Shown here in pieces: positions 14,001 to 26,000 of a stretch of 64,000 nt of DNA. Source of the stretch: Crotophaga sulcirostris (Eukaryota > Chordata > Aves > Cuculiformes > Crotophagidae). The translations under genes were made by a program, and so were the position numbers. How positions within the stretch are numbered: position 1 is the first letter of the stretch; each line of letters opens with the position of its first letter. The notes under the pieces were generated by a model, which was not told the origin of the DNA, made no database searches, and was given only the letters and a program-made list of their open reading frames with translations. The stretch lies in assembly GCA_013397455.1 (NCBI GenBank), contig VYZB01000056.1, positions 752,558-816,557 of the forward strand, given 5' to 3'.

Positions 14001-17000
14001 ATGTTCAAAAAGACAGACTCTGTAGTACTATGGTGTCCCCTAAAACTCACCAAGGGTGTGGATTTCAGATTTCATCCAAATGAATTCCTGCTTCCTGCTC
14101 TCACCACTTCCTTCAGTGGATATTTTTTTGAGTTCTTCCAGACCCAAATACTCATCAGGCTCATTTGAGATTTGTGATGGGATCACAGCTCATGATGGCA
14201 TGGGAGAATTATACTGTTTTTTTAATCCATGGGTTTAGTCTGTAATGCTTAGAATAGAGATTAGCTCTATTTACAGTAGTTTCAAAGTTATTGCCTCCTG
14301 TGCTTTCAGTTTTATACAGAAGTGGATTGTATTACTGCTAGTACTATAGAAAATATTTACTCAGAATGCTTTGAAGTAGCAGCGTGTATTAAATTGCACT
14401 TGGGTTTCACCTGGGAAGCCTTGGCGCAATATTCAGTTTGTCACTTGTGCAACAAGTTAGGCTTGATATTCACCTTGCAACACCCTCAGCAGGATATGGC
14501 CTTGTGCCCAAAGAGGAGCTTTCACTGGTCTATCAGAGAGTGGTGCAGATGCAGATTGAAATGCTTTTAAGAAAATACAGGAAATGGCATTTAGAAAACC
14601 TGTGCTTTCAGTGGCTTTCAGAGCAATACCACATTGGTTTCATTTATATTTACAATTGGCTATAAGCCTTTGGAAAAAGCTAAATTCTTTCTGCGTTCCG
14701 GAGCAGATGTTCTCTCATTAGCTTTATTGATATAAAGGCTATATCCATTAAGATAAAATTGAATAAGCCATTTTATGAAACAGTGGCTAAAATTTTCCAT
14801 GATCAGAGAAACACGTATGGAGTTAAATTGCTTCCTAGATAGGTAGTTATTTTACATACAGCTCACAATATTTGTTCACCATGATCATAACATAATGTTT
14901 GGCCTTAGAGAGATAGAATCAAGCTGGTGTAAATACACTTGAGCTTCTTTGCACCTCAGGGAATGGGACAGAGGGAGATGAGCAGGAAGAGTTAAGGAGA
15001 CTGAAGCACCCTGGTGACACCATCCACTGTGCTGAATGCAGTTGCTTAGCAGAGGGACAACCACGTGGGTGTGCAGCCTTCTGCCCATCTTTCTAGCCAT
15101 TCTGTTCAGGCTGGAGTTATACCAGTTTAGCTGAGCAAGGATTCAGCATCACGTGTTTAGGAGTGCATGGCGCTCCTTTAGCAAACCATCTCCCACTGAA
15201 TTTGTTTGCATACACAGTAGATGTGAGGTTGTCAACGGTAAAATCTGTCCTTCTGGGGCAAATACATCCTTAGTAGGATTCCTTTGAATCTAGTGAAGTT
15301 GTCCCAGTGTACTTAAACAAGGTATATTTAAACAATCTGAAAAAACAGTAAATATCTAGCTTGTCTTTAACCTTATGGAAAGGTTTCTGGCATTATTATT
15401 ACACCTTCTTAATGTTCTTCTAGCACGTAAATTATAATTAAGACAAATGAATTATTTCCTTTTATTTTTGTGAGTAATTTCTTCCTTAAAGAAAGGCATC
15501 AAGAATCCCAAACCTTAGCAGTAAAATTTCAATTCCCCAATACTTTAATGGCCTTGTGTTACAATTAACTGATGACCTTGAGTCCCTAAAGGATTTAAAG
15601 AGTAATTTAATAAGTATGTAATTACACCAGGCGCTGGAAATAATCTTGCAACCAATTTTCTGTGAGTGTAGTATGCTTCTGGGTCACTCTTTTGTGCATG
15701 TCATCGACCCTTATCTATAATAATATATTCTTGTAGAGAAAACTTGAAGTATTCCGTGGTGCATTATTACTGCTCAGGAAACTCTCTTAATTTTCATGCT
15801 GATAAAGACATTAACTTAGAAAAATAAGATGTTCTTTTGTCTGAACAGCAGTTGAAAATCTGTGTTGTGACTACAGTTGACTGAAGCTCAATTGCTTTAA
15901 TAAATGTATTCCAAATTTTATTTGCATTTTAATAAATGATTTCACCTACTTGTCAAATAGTCAGCCCAGCTAAATAGCTAAATTTATTAAGTTATTGTAT
16001 AAACAGGGTCATTGTGATTCCAGACTTTAAATGGAGAGATAGTTTATATCCTATTCCAACATACTGTAAATTATATATATAGTTTGTAGAAAAGTACATT
16101 GGTCACCTCTGTATTTTAAATGTGGATTTATTTTACAGGTGTTTTTTTTCTAATAAGAGTACATGAACCATTGGGGTCATTCATAAATATCCCAGAAATC
16201 ATTCTATAGAATTATTACATGATGTTTTTGTTTAAGTTAGGTAGTTATTGCAGCTTTTCTATATGCTGCATTTCTGTTAATTCTATTTTTATTCTTTACT
16301 TGGAGACTGTAGAGCTACTTTTGGTAATACCTAGGATTTTAAGGGAGACAGCCTAAAAATATTCTTTCACAAGTGTGCATAATATTTTCTGTTCCTATTG
16401 GTATATGAAAGTAATCATCAGTTTTTGGTATACGCATATTAAAACCTTAGATAAACCTTAAAAAAATGTACTGATTGTATTTGCCATTTATGCATCTTTT
16501 TCCAGTAATATTGATGATGGCTGTCAGTGTTAAAGAACTTTATAGTTTATAACTATTTTTCTCTACCACTTGTCTTTGATTCATGCAATAACCTCATCGT
16601 TCGCTGTTTGTGCCATTATCCCACACAGCTACAGCAGGGGGTTGATCTTTAAGAAGGAAGAGTTATATTAGTACATGCAGAAATATAGAAAAAGCACCAT
16701 GAAGGGTTAAAATATTACAGTTATCTTGACAGTTGGCAGAAGAAAAGAGAGAAATCTACTGGGAAAGGACATAAAACAAGAATTTGAGGCCATTAATCAT
16801 GTTCTAGTGTTCCAAGAGAACTCTGTTATGCAAAATACTGGGTTCCTATGAAAAACATTAAGCCAGCCTGACACGACTCTGAAATCCTTATGTTTTCTTC
16901 TGAAGCATGCAGCTTTTATCAGGGACATCATCTTTTCTTATCTTTTTTCTTTTTCCAAAGCTAGTATAGAAATACCTAGCAGACAGGTTGTTATTTACCT

Positions 17001-20000
17001 GAGGGGGAAATATTTTCAGGCTTGTGTTTGTATTTGCTGGACTTAAAAAATAATGTCAACAAAACCAAACACCCAGTCCCAAAACCACTGAATTATGCAA
17101 GTGGCTTTTCATCAAGGGAAACAAGGAAGGGAGTAAACTGCTCCCCTGGGGAACTAGTGAGAATGTGCACCCTATGCGACCCTCAGGTGCTTTAATATGT
17201 GCCTGGTAAGAAAAAGGGGTTATTGCTTCAGTGAAATGAATTAGGCTTGAGAACAAGGCCTCAATTGTGTTTGAAAGAATCAATACAGCCTGGTGACACT
17301 TGATTCAGAAGTCAGCAACACATTAACTTAAAAGGATGTGTCCTGTGCCTGGATAGTAGGCTTGTCTGACTTGTATCAGCTGCTCCATCCTTGCTAACAT
17401 TTTAATCAAACGCTGTAGAGTAATTGTGTGCCATATCCCTTTCACTGCCCTAGCTCACCACCTTTTTTTTTTTTTTTTCTTCTGCTGGCACCCTACATGA
17501 TTGTGCATTAAGGTTACTTTATTTTATTTTCCTGCAGTAATCCCATTCCTGTTGTCTCCAGCTCACTCACAGACTTCCCTGGCAGCTTCCCAGTTACTAA
17601 CAATGCAGCCTTGTGACAGCCAGTGGAGTGTGGCAGCTAATGGGCAGCTCGAGGGCAGTGCCTGTCAGGCTGTGACAACTGAGTGAGACAGCAAGGGACC
17701 AGTGGTGAACTGGCTGCTATAAATGAGAATTAGACAGGGACTTTTAAAACCATATAACGGACAAAGTGATGCTGAGTTCACAACATCTAACAGTTAACCT
17801 GTGCGGCGTGAAAGAAATAAGGGAAAGTTCGTATTTGGAACTTGTTGTCCTTTGCTATACTGCAGAATTAAATACTAATGTTAAACTTGAATGTCGAAGA
17901 CTGTTAAATCTCTGTTAAAAGTTAAGTTGTTGGGCAGCAGAGAAATTAATCAATTTGATGATCTTTCTTCAGTATGCTGACTAACTGGTGATGATTTTTG
18001 GCAGGCATCATATCAATTCCGTGAAGAAAGGTGGCCAAGACTTTCAAATACTTCACCAGGAAGCACTGCAGAAGAACACATTGAAAGCAGCCCAGCAGGC
18101 TCAGGGCACAAGATGGAGAACTGAGGTCCAGCCACCCAAATACTCCTCTGATACGGAGGAGTCAGATGAAGAAATAAGCATGTAAGTCAACTCAGAGGGC
18201 TTTTAGTGGTCTGAGAGTAGTGGTTTTAAAAAGTGACAGTTTCCAGTTTCTGTTATTACTTCGCATTGAGGCAGAATACTACTACTTGTGTGACCTAGAA
18301 AGAGAAAATGCTTAAGATCTAGGTAAGTCAGCATCTGTAAAACAAGCATGGAGAAAAAAAATGCTTGAGGCTTGATTTAAATTCAGAAGAGATTTCATAG
18401 CCAACTCGAAACTGATTCTCTGAGGAGAAAAGGAGGAGTTTGTTATATGCTTTTGTTTCCACAGTGGGACCACAGAATTAAGAATAACGAAGAATTACAT
18501 TCATTCAGGTAACTGGCTTTGCTTGCAGACTGGATTTCTTTGCCAGTTCAGACCTATTTTTCTCTCTGTTTGGTCATTAGTTACTCTTTAGTAACTCTTT
18601 GGCTCATACTGAACTCTCCAGTGCGCCTGTAATGCTTGTTGTAACACTGTAGTTGTCTTCCATTTGTCAACCATTACTAGGTGATGAAATTATTGAACAC
18701 TTGCTCAGCAGTACAAAGTAACTCTTCTAGAGGTTACACACCTTTGGGAGCCTTATTGCACCAAATGCTTACCCATGTCTAACCATCTCTTCTTATCAGT
18801 TTGCTGTGGCTTTTGTCACTCCCAGGTATCAACTTCCCTCTCGTTAAGCTTTCTTCCACGAACTGACTCTCAGCTTGGAAAACTGTCTCCAGAGTCATCT
18901 GAAATGCAGTTACACCCTACTTATGAAGTGGGACAACAACCTATACTGTTACTAAAACAATCTTTCCTGTTAGTATGAAACCCAAACGAAAAAGCAAATA
19001 AATAGCACAGACAGGCTGACAGATTCTGACCAGAAAAAAAATCATATTTACTAGGGTCCCGTTAAATGTCCAGCATTCTAAATGGTTGCTAACTGAATAG
19101 CTAGAAAAAGTGGGAAAGGAATGGAGTATTACTGAGATATGGTGTTATGGAAGGAGAAAAGGTGTAGGGTAACCCAGAAAAGATTGAACAGAATTTTACA
19201 GGCACATTTTGGAACTTTTGCCTCATGTATATAATCCCACTGCTGCCTTTGGTGTGATAACAGCAGAAAACAAGGGTAGTGGAGTGTAAGCCGTATGTCA
19301 GCATTTTTTCTCAAACAAATCAGTCACATTTTTTCATCTGCCTCCAAATTTGATTTCACATAAATGCTTAATTGCTAGCAACAAGAAGTATTATAAATTT
19401 ATAAATACAAANTATATTTATAAATTACCATCAACATATGAGGAATTTATTATATAACCTGGTAAACATAATCATGAGGTTTGTAATATTAATAAATTAT
19501 AATAAATGCAGTAATTAACAATTTAGAAATACAACTATTTTTTTAAAATGTAAGGAGGAGAGGAGGGAATGTGGTGGTGTGAATACAATAAACAGTTTTA
19601 TTTGCTCTGTCTTGATTTCACATACTCCTTTTTTTTACTTCAGTTTTTGTTTTTTTTCCTGCAGTTGCTCTCTAACAGAAGGTGACCACCTGAAGAATTC
19701 AGGGAAGAAGAAGAAGGAAAAAAAGATAACCTTACAGTCTTTAACTCCTCTTTGTGCCAGTGTCCTGATTCCAAGCCCCCCTGGAGCAAAAAGGTATATT
19801 TGAAGGCAGATATGTGTTGTGTTCTCCTTGGCAGGACATAAGCAAAATTCACAGCAACACAGGCCCATAATATATATACGTAGAGCCATTGTTCAACTGG
19901 TAAACATGTATGCTGAGAATTTCAGGAGCTTATGGTGAAATAGACTGTCTTTACTAATAGCATCTATTAAATTCTAGCTTTAAATTATTGAATCGTAATG

Positions 20001-23000
20001 AATTAATGAAAACTCTGTATGTGCATATGTACATATGTCGTTTACCTTGCTGACCTTGACTCAGCAAGTTCTGACTAAGTTACATAAAATTTGCTTATCT
20101 AGTATAGCTTTCAAGATTAAGCTCACTTTAAGGAAAGACTGTCAAAATTAAAATTTAATATCCCTGGTAAAAAAAAGAGGTAGGACTACAAAAGAGGGAG
20201 AAGACAGTACTTGTACTGTGTACACTTCTGTATATTTTGTATTACTGTCTAATACACACTACCCCTTCTGTTCTAAATTCATTAACCCAATTGCTCACAA
20301 AAAGTGTCTTTATATAGTTACATATGTATGTGCAATAAGCTAAAATGCCAAAGATAATCTTAGTTCAGAAAAAAGGTGGGTCCAACATTTTAAACTCGCA
20401 CACTGCTTTTTCTTAAATACAGAACTTAGAAGCTACTGTCAAATGCAAAACCCATAAGAATCCACACCATAAAGGGATAAATGCTGGAATCCTCATTGGT
20501 GTAAAAGCACTGAGCAGATCCCCAAGATAAGTCCATTGAAAATTCCACATGCAAAAACATGCTTTCAGGATTCAGAGTAATGTATCAACACAACTTTGAG
20601 AGGTGTCTGGAGTTCACTGGGACAATGAAAGAAGTCGTCTGCTATGGGAATACTTAGATGTATCTATGTCAGCCAGCACAATGCCAGTTTGATTGTTTCC
20701 CTAACTCTATAGCATAACATGTTTGTTTCTCTTCTTTGCAGTGAACATCTTTTCCGACAGCTGTGTGCCATACATTGGCTTTTGGAAGCTTCAACTCTTG
20801 AATACAATAATTTGATGCCTTCTATATTAACCTGCTGGAATCCAACTTACGTATGCAATGTATGATAGTAGATGGAATGAGGAGTTTATAATCTATTTGT
20901 CCTTTATATCTTGTCGTTTGTCTTCTTTCAAGTAATAACTATTTGAGTGAAATGTTGTTAATTCTCTGTCATGCAATATAAACAAATTTTGCATTGATTT
21001 TGACCCCGTGCAGCCAGCAGGGGAGTTGTACAGTCAAATCAGTAGCACAGCGTGGTCCTGTATTGAAGGTTGCAGAATTAGAAGAAAATACTGAGCTATC
21101 CCAGACAACTTTAGTTGTGTTTTCTTTCCTTTTTCTCTTTTGGTTAATAATTATGCAAATTAATTATATTTGGTAATATATGTATGTATATTCCCATAGC
21201 CTTCCCTTGGAGGGTTATCCCAGTGAACTCAGCAGGAATTCCATATGCATTATAATTACAGAACAAAGACAGCTATTAAGTGATATTTAGTAGTTGGTTT
21301 TATTCTATCAATTATGTATTATGGTACTTTTACATATGCATTATTTCTAAACTTTTATACTGTTAAAAGTAAATATCAATTTAAGTTTCCAACATTTTTA
21401 GGCAATATAATCATGTTGACATAACATGTATTTAAATTATTCATAAGTGTTTGGCAAAACAGGGAACAGTTTATGCTCTGATTTGCAGGGTAGAGCTCTT
21501 CAAAGCAGTTCTGTTTTCTCTGTGTATATTCAGTCAAGACAAGCTGTGCCTGTGCAAACAGAGGGGGAAGAGTGGCATTATATAGAATTAGCCTGATAAA
21601 TTGGAGAAGAGAATCAGTCCAGTGTGTGTTGTGGATGGGGTTTTCACCCCTTTACATTTGAGGACCTGCCAGTAGACTGGGATAAGAGGAACAGTTTGTC
21701 AACAAGTCGCACAGATACAGGCTGACAGGAGAATATAAGTGCATAAAGCTCTTTATTCATTTCCAGGTTCTGAAGTAGAATGCTCTTTTGTTGTATGCTC
21801 CTTCCTGCTCTGTGTTGCTTTCTCTAACCATGACTCCTCTCCCTCAGTGTCATTTGAACAGATCTGCATGCACACATACTTCATTACACAGTAACCATCA
21901 AAAATTAGGCTACATTTAGATCACATAGTCTCTGTCTGCACAAAAGGAGATCTTTCTTTTTTTAAAGGTGGTGAAGGAAGCAAGCTTAGAACACTGAGCT
22001 GTTTTGTATAACCTTTGACTGATTAGATGGAGACCAAATGATAAATGAGACTGCCTCAGCAGTGACCTGTTGTACCACAGCTGCAAGGACTGCAGCTTCC
22101 ACATTTACCTTTGTCAATATGATGTTAAATTAATGCTTTTGGACCACTATAGGTCTTCATTTAGCCAACAGGATGGAAAAATAAAGTTTGTATGAACCTA
22201 TTGTCATTCCTATCCTTGAAATCTTGCTATAGTGCACAAAAGTCTTCAGTACTTAAACAGAGGAAGCTGAGAGCATGATCTAGCTCAGTATGTGCATTGA
22301 TAGTTTGTAGATTGACCTGTGCTTTCTGTAACTTCTTTGCTTCTTGCTATACCTTACTCATGTCCTGTACACCTTGTATTGTCCTTCCGTTTCTTACAAG
22401 CAAAGATATACATCATAGTAGTGATGAGATACTATTTGCTCTCTATTAATTACATTTCTTAAAAGAACTTATAATAAAATGAGGACTTTCAAAATGGAGA
22501 ACTAATTAAATTGTTTTCACTTAGGGACTCCTGTGGTTTCAAAAAAACAGCAAAAGAAATCGAAGGGGAAAAGTTAGCCACATGCATGCAGGAGCTCATT
22601 ATTACAAAGACAAAGGTAACTTCATTGTTAATTTCTTGGGACCTAATCAAACTATTCAAGTGTTTGTTTTGTTTAATTGAACTCCATGATAACTCATTTT
22701 ATGCTCTGGATTTTGTGACTGCAAAGTACTTGTCTCTAGGTTTTGAAGAATAACAGTTTCCTATTAGGTAACAGGAAGAGCAATATGTAGCTGATTGAAA
22801 CTGTGGCTTGGTCTTAGTGATAAGTACTGATGTGGGAAGAATTCAATATTCATTTAAATCATAACTAGTCTCTTATTTGCATTTGCTCTCTTTTTTATGA
22901 CCCAGAGTCATGTAGTAGTACTTGTCCACACATATAGGTCCTTTTCAGTCAAACAAGGATTTCGGACTGCTATCCTGGAGGCCTTATTCTAGAAAGTTCT

Positions 23001-26000
23001 AGTCATTATTTGTTTGGTTGCCTTTTTAGACAGAATTTAAAGCTAAATTCAGAAATATGTTCTAAATGTTGAGGCCTTTAAAGAAAGCAGGATTTACTTG
23101 CCACATTCAAAGGAGAAAACTAGCAATTCAGATTAAAGCTTTTTAAAAGAAAAATAAAGTTAATACCTGAGAGGAAATTAAACACTACAAAACTTTCTGT
23201 AACACTTGATAAGTGTTTTACTGTCTTTCTGAAACCACAGAAAGACTTTTGGTTTTGACACTGCTGGAATGACTGGAGGGGAATGAAAGAGGAATGAGTG
23301 ATGCTTAGGAATATGTTTAGGAGAACTCAACAAAGAACCAATGGGTTTCTCACTCTGTAGCACATCTTATATTTTACTCTTCAGCCATTTGCTTAAGCTT
23401 TTAGTTCCTAGCTTTGCTTCCCATAAGGCTAAATTAAACCAGTTCTGTTAAGTGCTTTTGGAACCCCAGGTTGAGGCATTCATAGAAATATGAGCTGTTG
23501 TTACGTGCGGGCTATTTGCTCTTGTTAAGGAAGACTTCTACTCTAGGTGTCTCCCAGCTTAGCGGTCAGTCTTCTTCCCATGGTCAAACCCCTTGTGGCA
23601 GCATAACATCCACTGCACTTTCCTCTGAAGACGACATCAAGACTAACGTAGTTTCATCTGATGCTATGAGTGAGTCAGCACAAGCTAAAGAACAACAACC
23701 TTGTAAGTTACTTTTCTTGACTGCCAATATTAAATGGATTTCCTTTCAGTGTTACTAGGGAAAACCGACATCAAAGATGCTGCTAGATGTACTAATGTAT
23801 TCCTCTTCAGCTATATGGAACTTGGTGCAAGTCTCTCTGTGTCCTCCCTCTTAGTGAATTGATTTAAAGACAATATAATTCCAGGTGAACATTAAGCAAG
23901 AGTTTTAATTAATATTCAGTTACAGCAGTTGTATAATCAGACTGTCATCCACATCCATAAGGTCCAACAGGCAGTGAAAACAGTGAAACTGTTGTCTGCC
24001 ACAACAAACTGATCTGCTGAATATGTACCTATATATCCTAGGGCATTCTGTTTAACTTAGGCATTTCTTACTCTGTGTTCCTCCTACTTATCCATCGGTG
24101 ATTACCTGCTCTTGATAGACCTGATAGAGTAGTTTATATGTTAGCTCTGCAATGTGTTTCAGTAAAAAGCTTAAGTATTTTCCCTTCCTTTTAAGTAAAA
24201 CTGGACCAGAAAACCACATTAGTGTTTAGTGCTGCTAATTATCTTTTAAGTGATATTTATATTATCGTTATTAGCCTGACATCATGCTCTGCTAGACTCT
24301 AAATTACCACTCAGGAAGGAGCTCTTGCAGTCATTTTGGTTAGTTCTGTGGCTATCTGTAGCTACCAAAAAGGTAAAAAGAACCCTAAGAATGAAGTAGA
24401 ATACAAAGCAGAAAATGTGTTATGCAAAAATACAAATGTTTTGCATGCGATTCTTCAGTTCTGGTCCTTCCAATTCAGAGAGGCTGGTATCAGAAGTAGT
24501 AAAGTTTGAGGGGGAAAAAAAATGTGAGGTATGTTAGAGATACAGAACAGATTCCATGTAAGAACTAATTAAATAGACTAAGGCTCTTCAGTGCAGAAAA
24601 GAAATGACTGAATACAAGGTTATGACGGATCTCCATAACATCAGAAAGAGCATGGAAAAAAGTGATTAGAGAGTGGTTATTCACAAGTTCCCTTGACACC
24701 AGATTTATGGGACACCCAACTAAATTATGTAGCAGAACATTTAAAGCAATGGGAAGTGTTTTCATGCAATGTGTGCTTAAGCTTAAGAATTCATTGCTAT
24801 AGTGTATTGCTGGAAGTATATTAAAGTCCAAAACCAAATAAATGAATAGAAGAGAAAACAGTTAATTGCTTTTAAAAGTAAAGGACTGGATGCATTCTTT
24901 GAGTCAGAAAGATATTTAGGTTCTGCTGTAAGCTGGGTGGATGTATTGAGAAGTTTGCACTAATATCATATGCTACCTACACAGCTGCTGCTGTCCGTGG
25001 CCCTGAGCACAGATGAATGACCTTCCTTTGACATGAACGGGAGTAGTGGAGAATTCAAAGCTATAATTTCAAGCAATTTGTTTACATGTGTAAATGTGCA
25101 ATGGGTTTGTGTGTGAGATGAGATTTGAGAACAATCTTGAGTTGTAAAAGCTGAGAACCTCCTTATGCTGTGGGACATAAAGAACTATCTTGTGATATGT
25201 GTGATGTATGGGAAAGATGTTCAGTGTACCCTTTAGAACAACATCTATCACAAGATTGCCTGTGATTTCAGGGGGCTGGCCTGAGTTACGAGTCTGGTCC
25301 TTTCAAGGATTATGTTCCTAGCTCTAAAAAAATATGGGAAGTTATTTTCTGCAGGGCAGCTCTGTAGCAAAGGTTGGATTCTGTAATGAATTCTGAAGCT
25401 GCTATAATCATGTTTAATCCTGAATTCTGATTATAGAATGCTTCACGGACAAATCAGAAATGGATTACAAGTACAGCTGCCCTGTAGCTTTATACCCCAA
25501 ATTCACAAAGCTTCATGTAGCTCATACAGACAAAATTCTAGGAGCGTGCACAACTGTAACCCACACGTGCATGTATATATGTATTTCAGAAGTGGGAAAG
25601 AAATTCTGCAGGAGGCAGCTAATTGGAGATTAGATACAGTAGATAGTTGACTGTGACTCAAAGGAAGATTTCTTTTAAGGAAATAATTCATATCTCAATA
25701 TAAAGCTTTTTGACCAACTGTAATTTAGATGCCATTGTTTGGGGACTGCTACTGTAGAACATCTGCTTATACAAATTGGAATTTTCAGTGCTGTTGGCAA
25801 AATTAAGACCTATACTGGTCCAAAAGTGTAAATGTTACATCATATTGACAAAGGTAAATGTGGAAGCTGTAGTTCTTGCAGCTGTGGTACAACAGGTCAC
25901 GGCTGAGGCAGTCTCATTTATCATTTGGTCTCCATCTAATCAGTCAAAGGTTATACAAAACAGCTCAGTGTTGTAAGCTTGCTTCCTTCACCACCTTTAA

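Larger units (their letters stand above)
4097..18004 (+). other. CCDC60 intron 3 (13.9 kb)
   Basis: The longest intron of the gene, evenly AT-rich. It contains an A-rich low-complexity stretch (4760-4849), homopolymer T tracts (13089-13102, 17463-17478) and two candidate MIR-type SINE remnants (about 7065-7180 and 16515-16635). No CR1 and no supported exon were seen. It is the most likely place for distal regulatory elements, but none can be shown from sequence alone. Confidence 0.7.
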
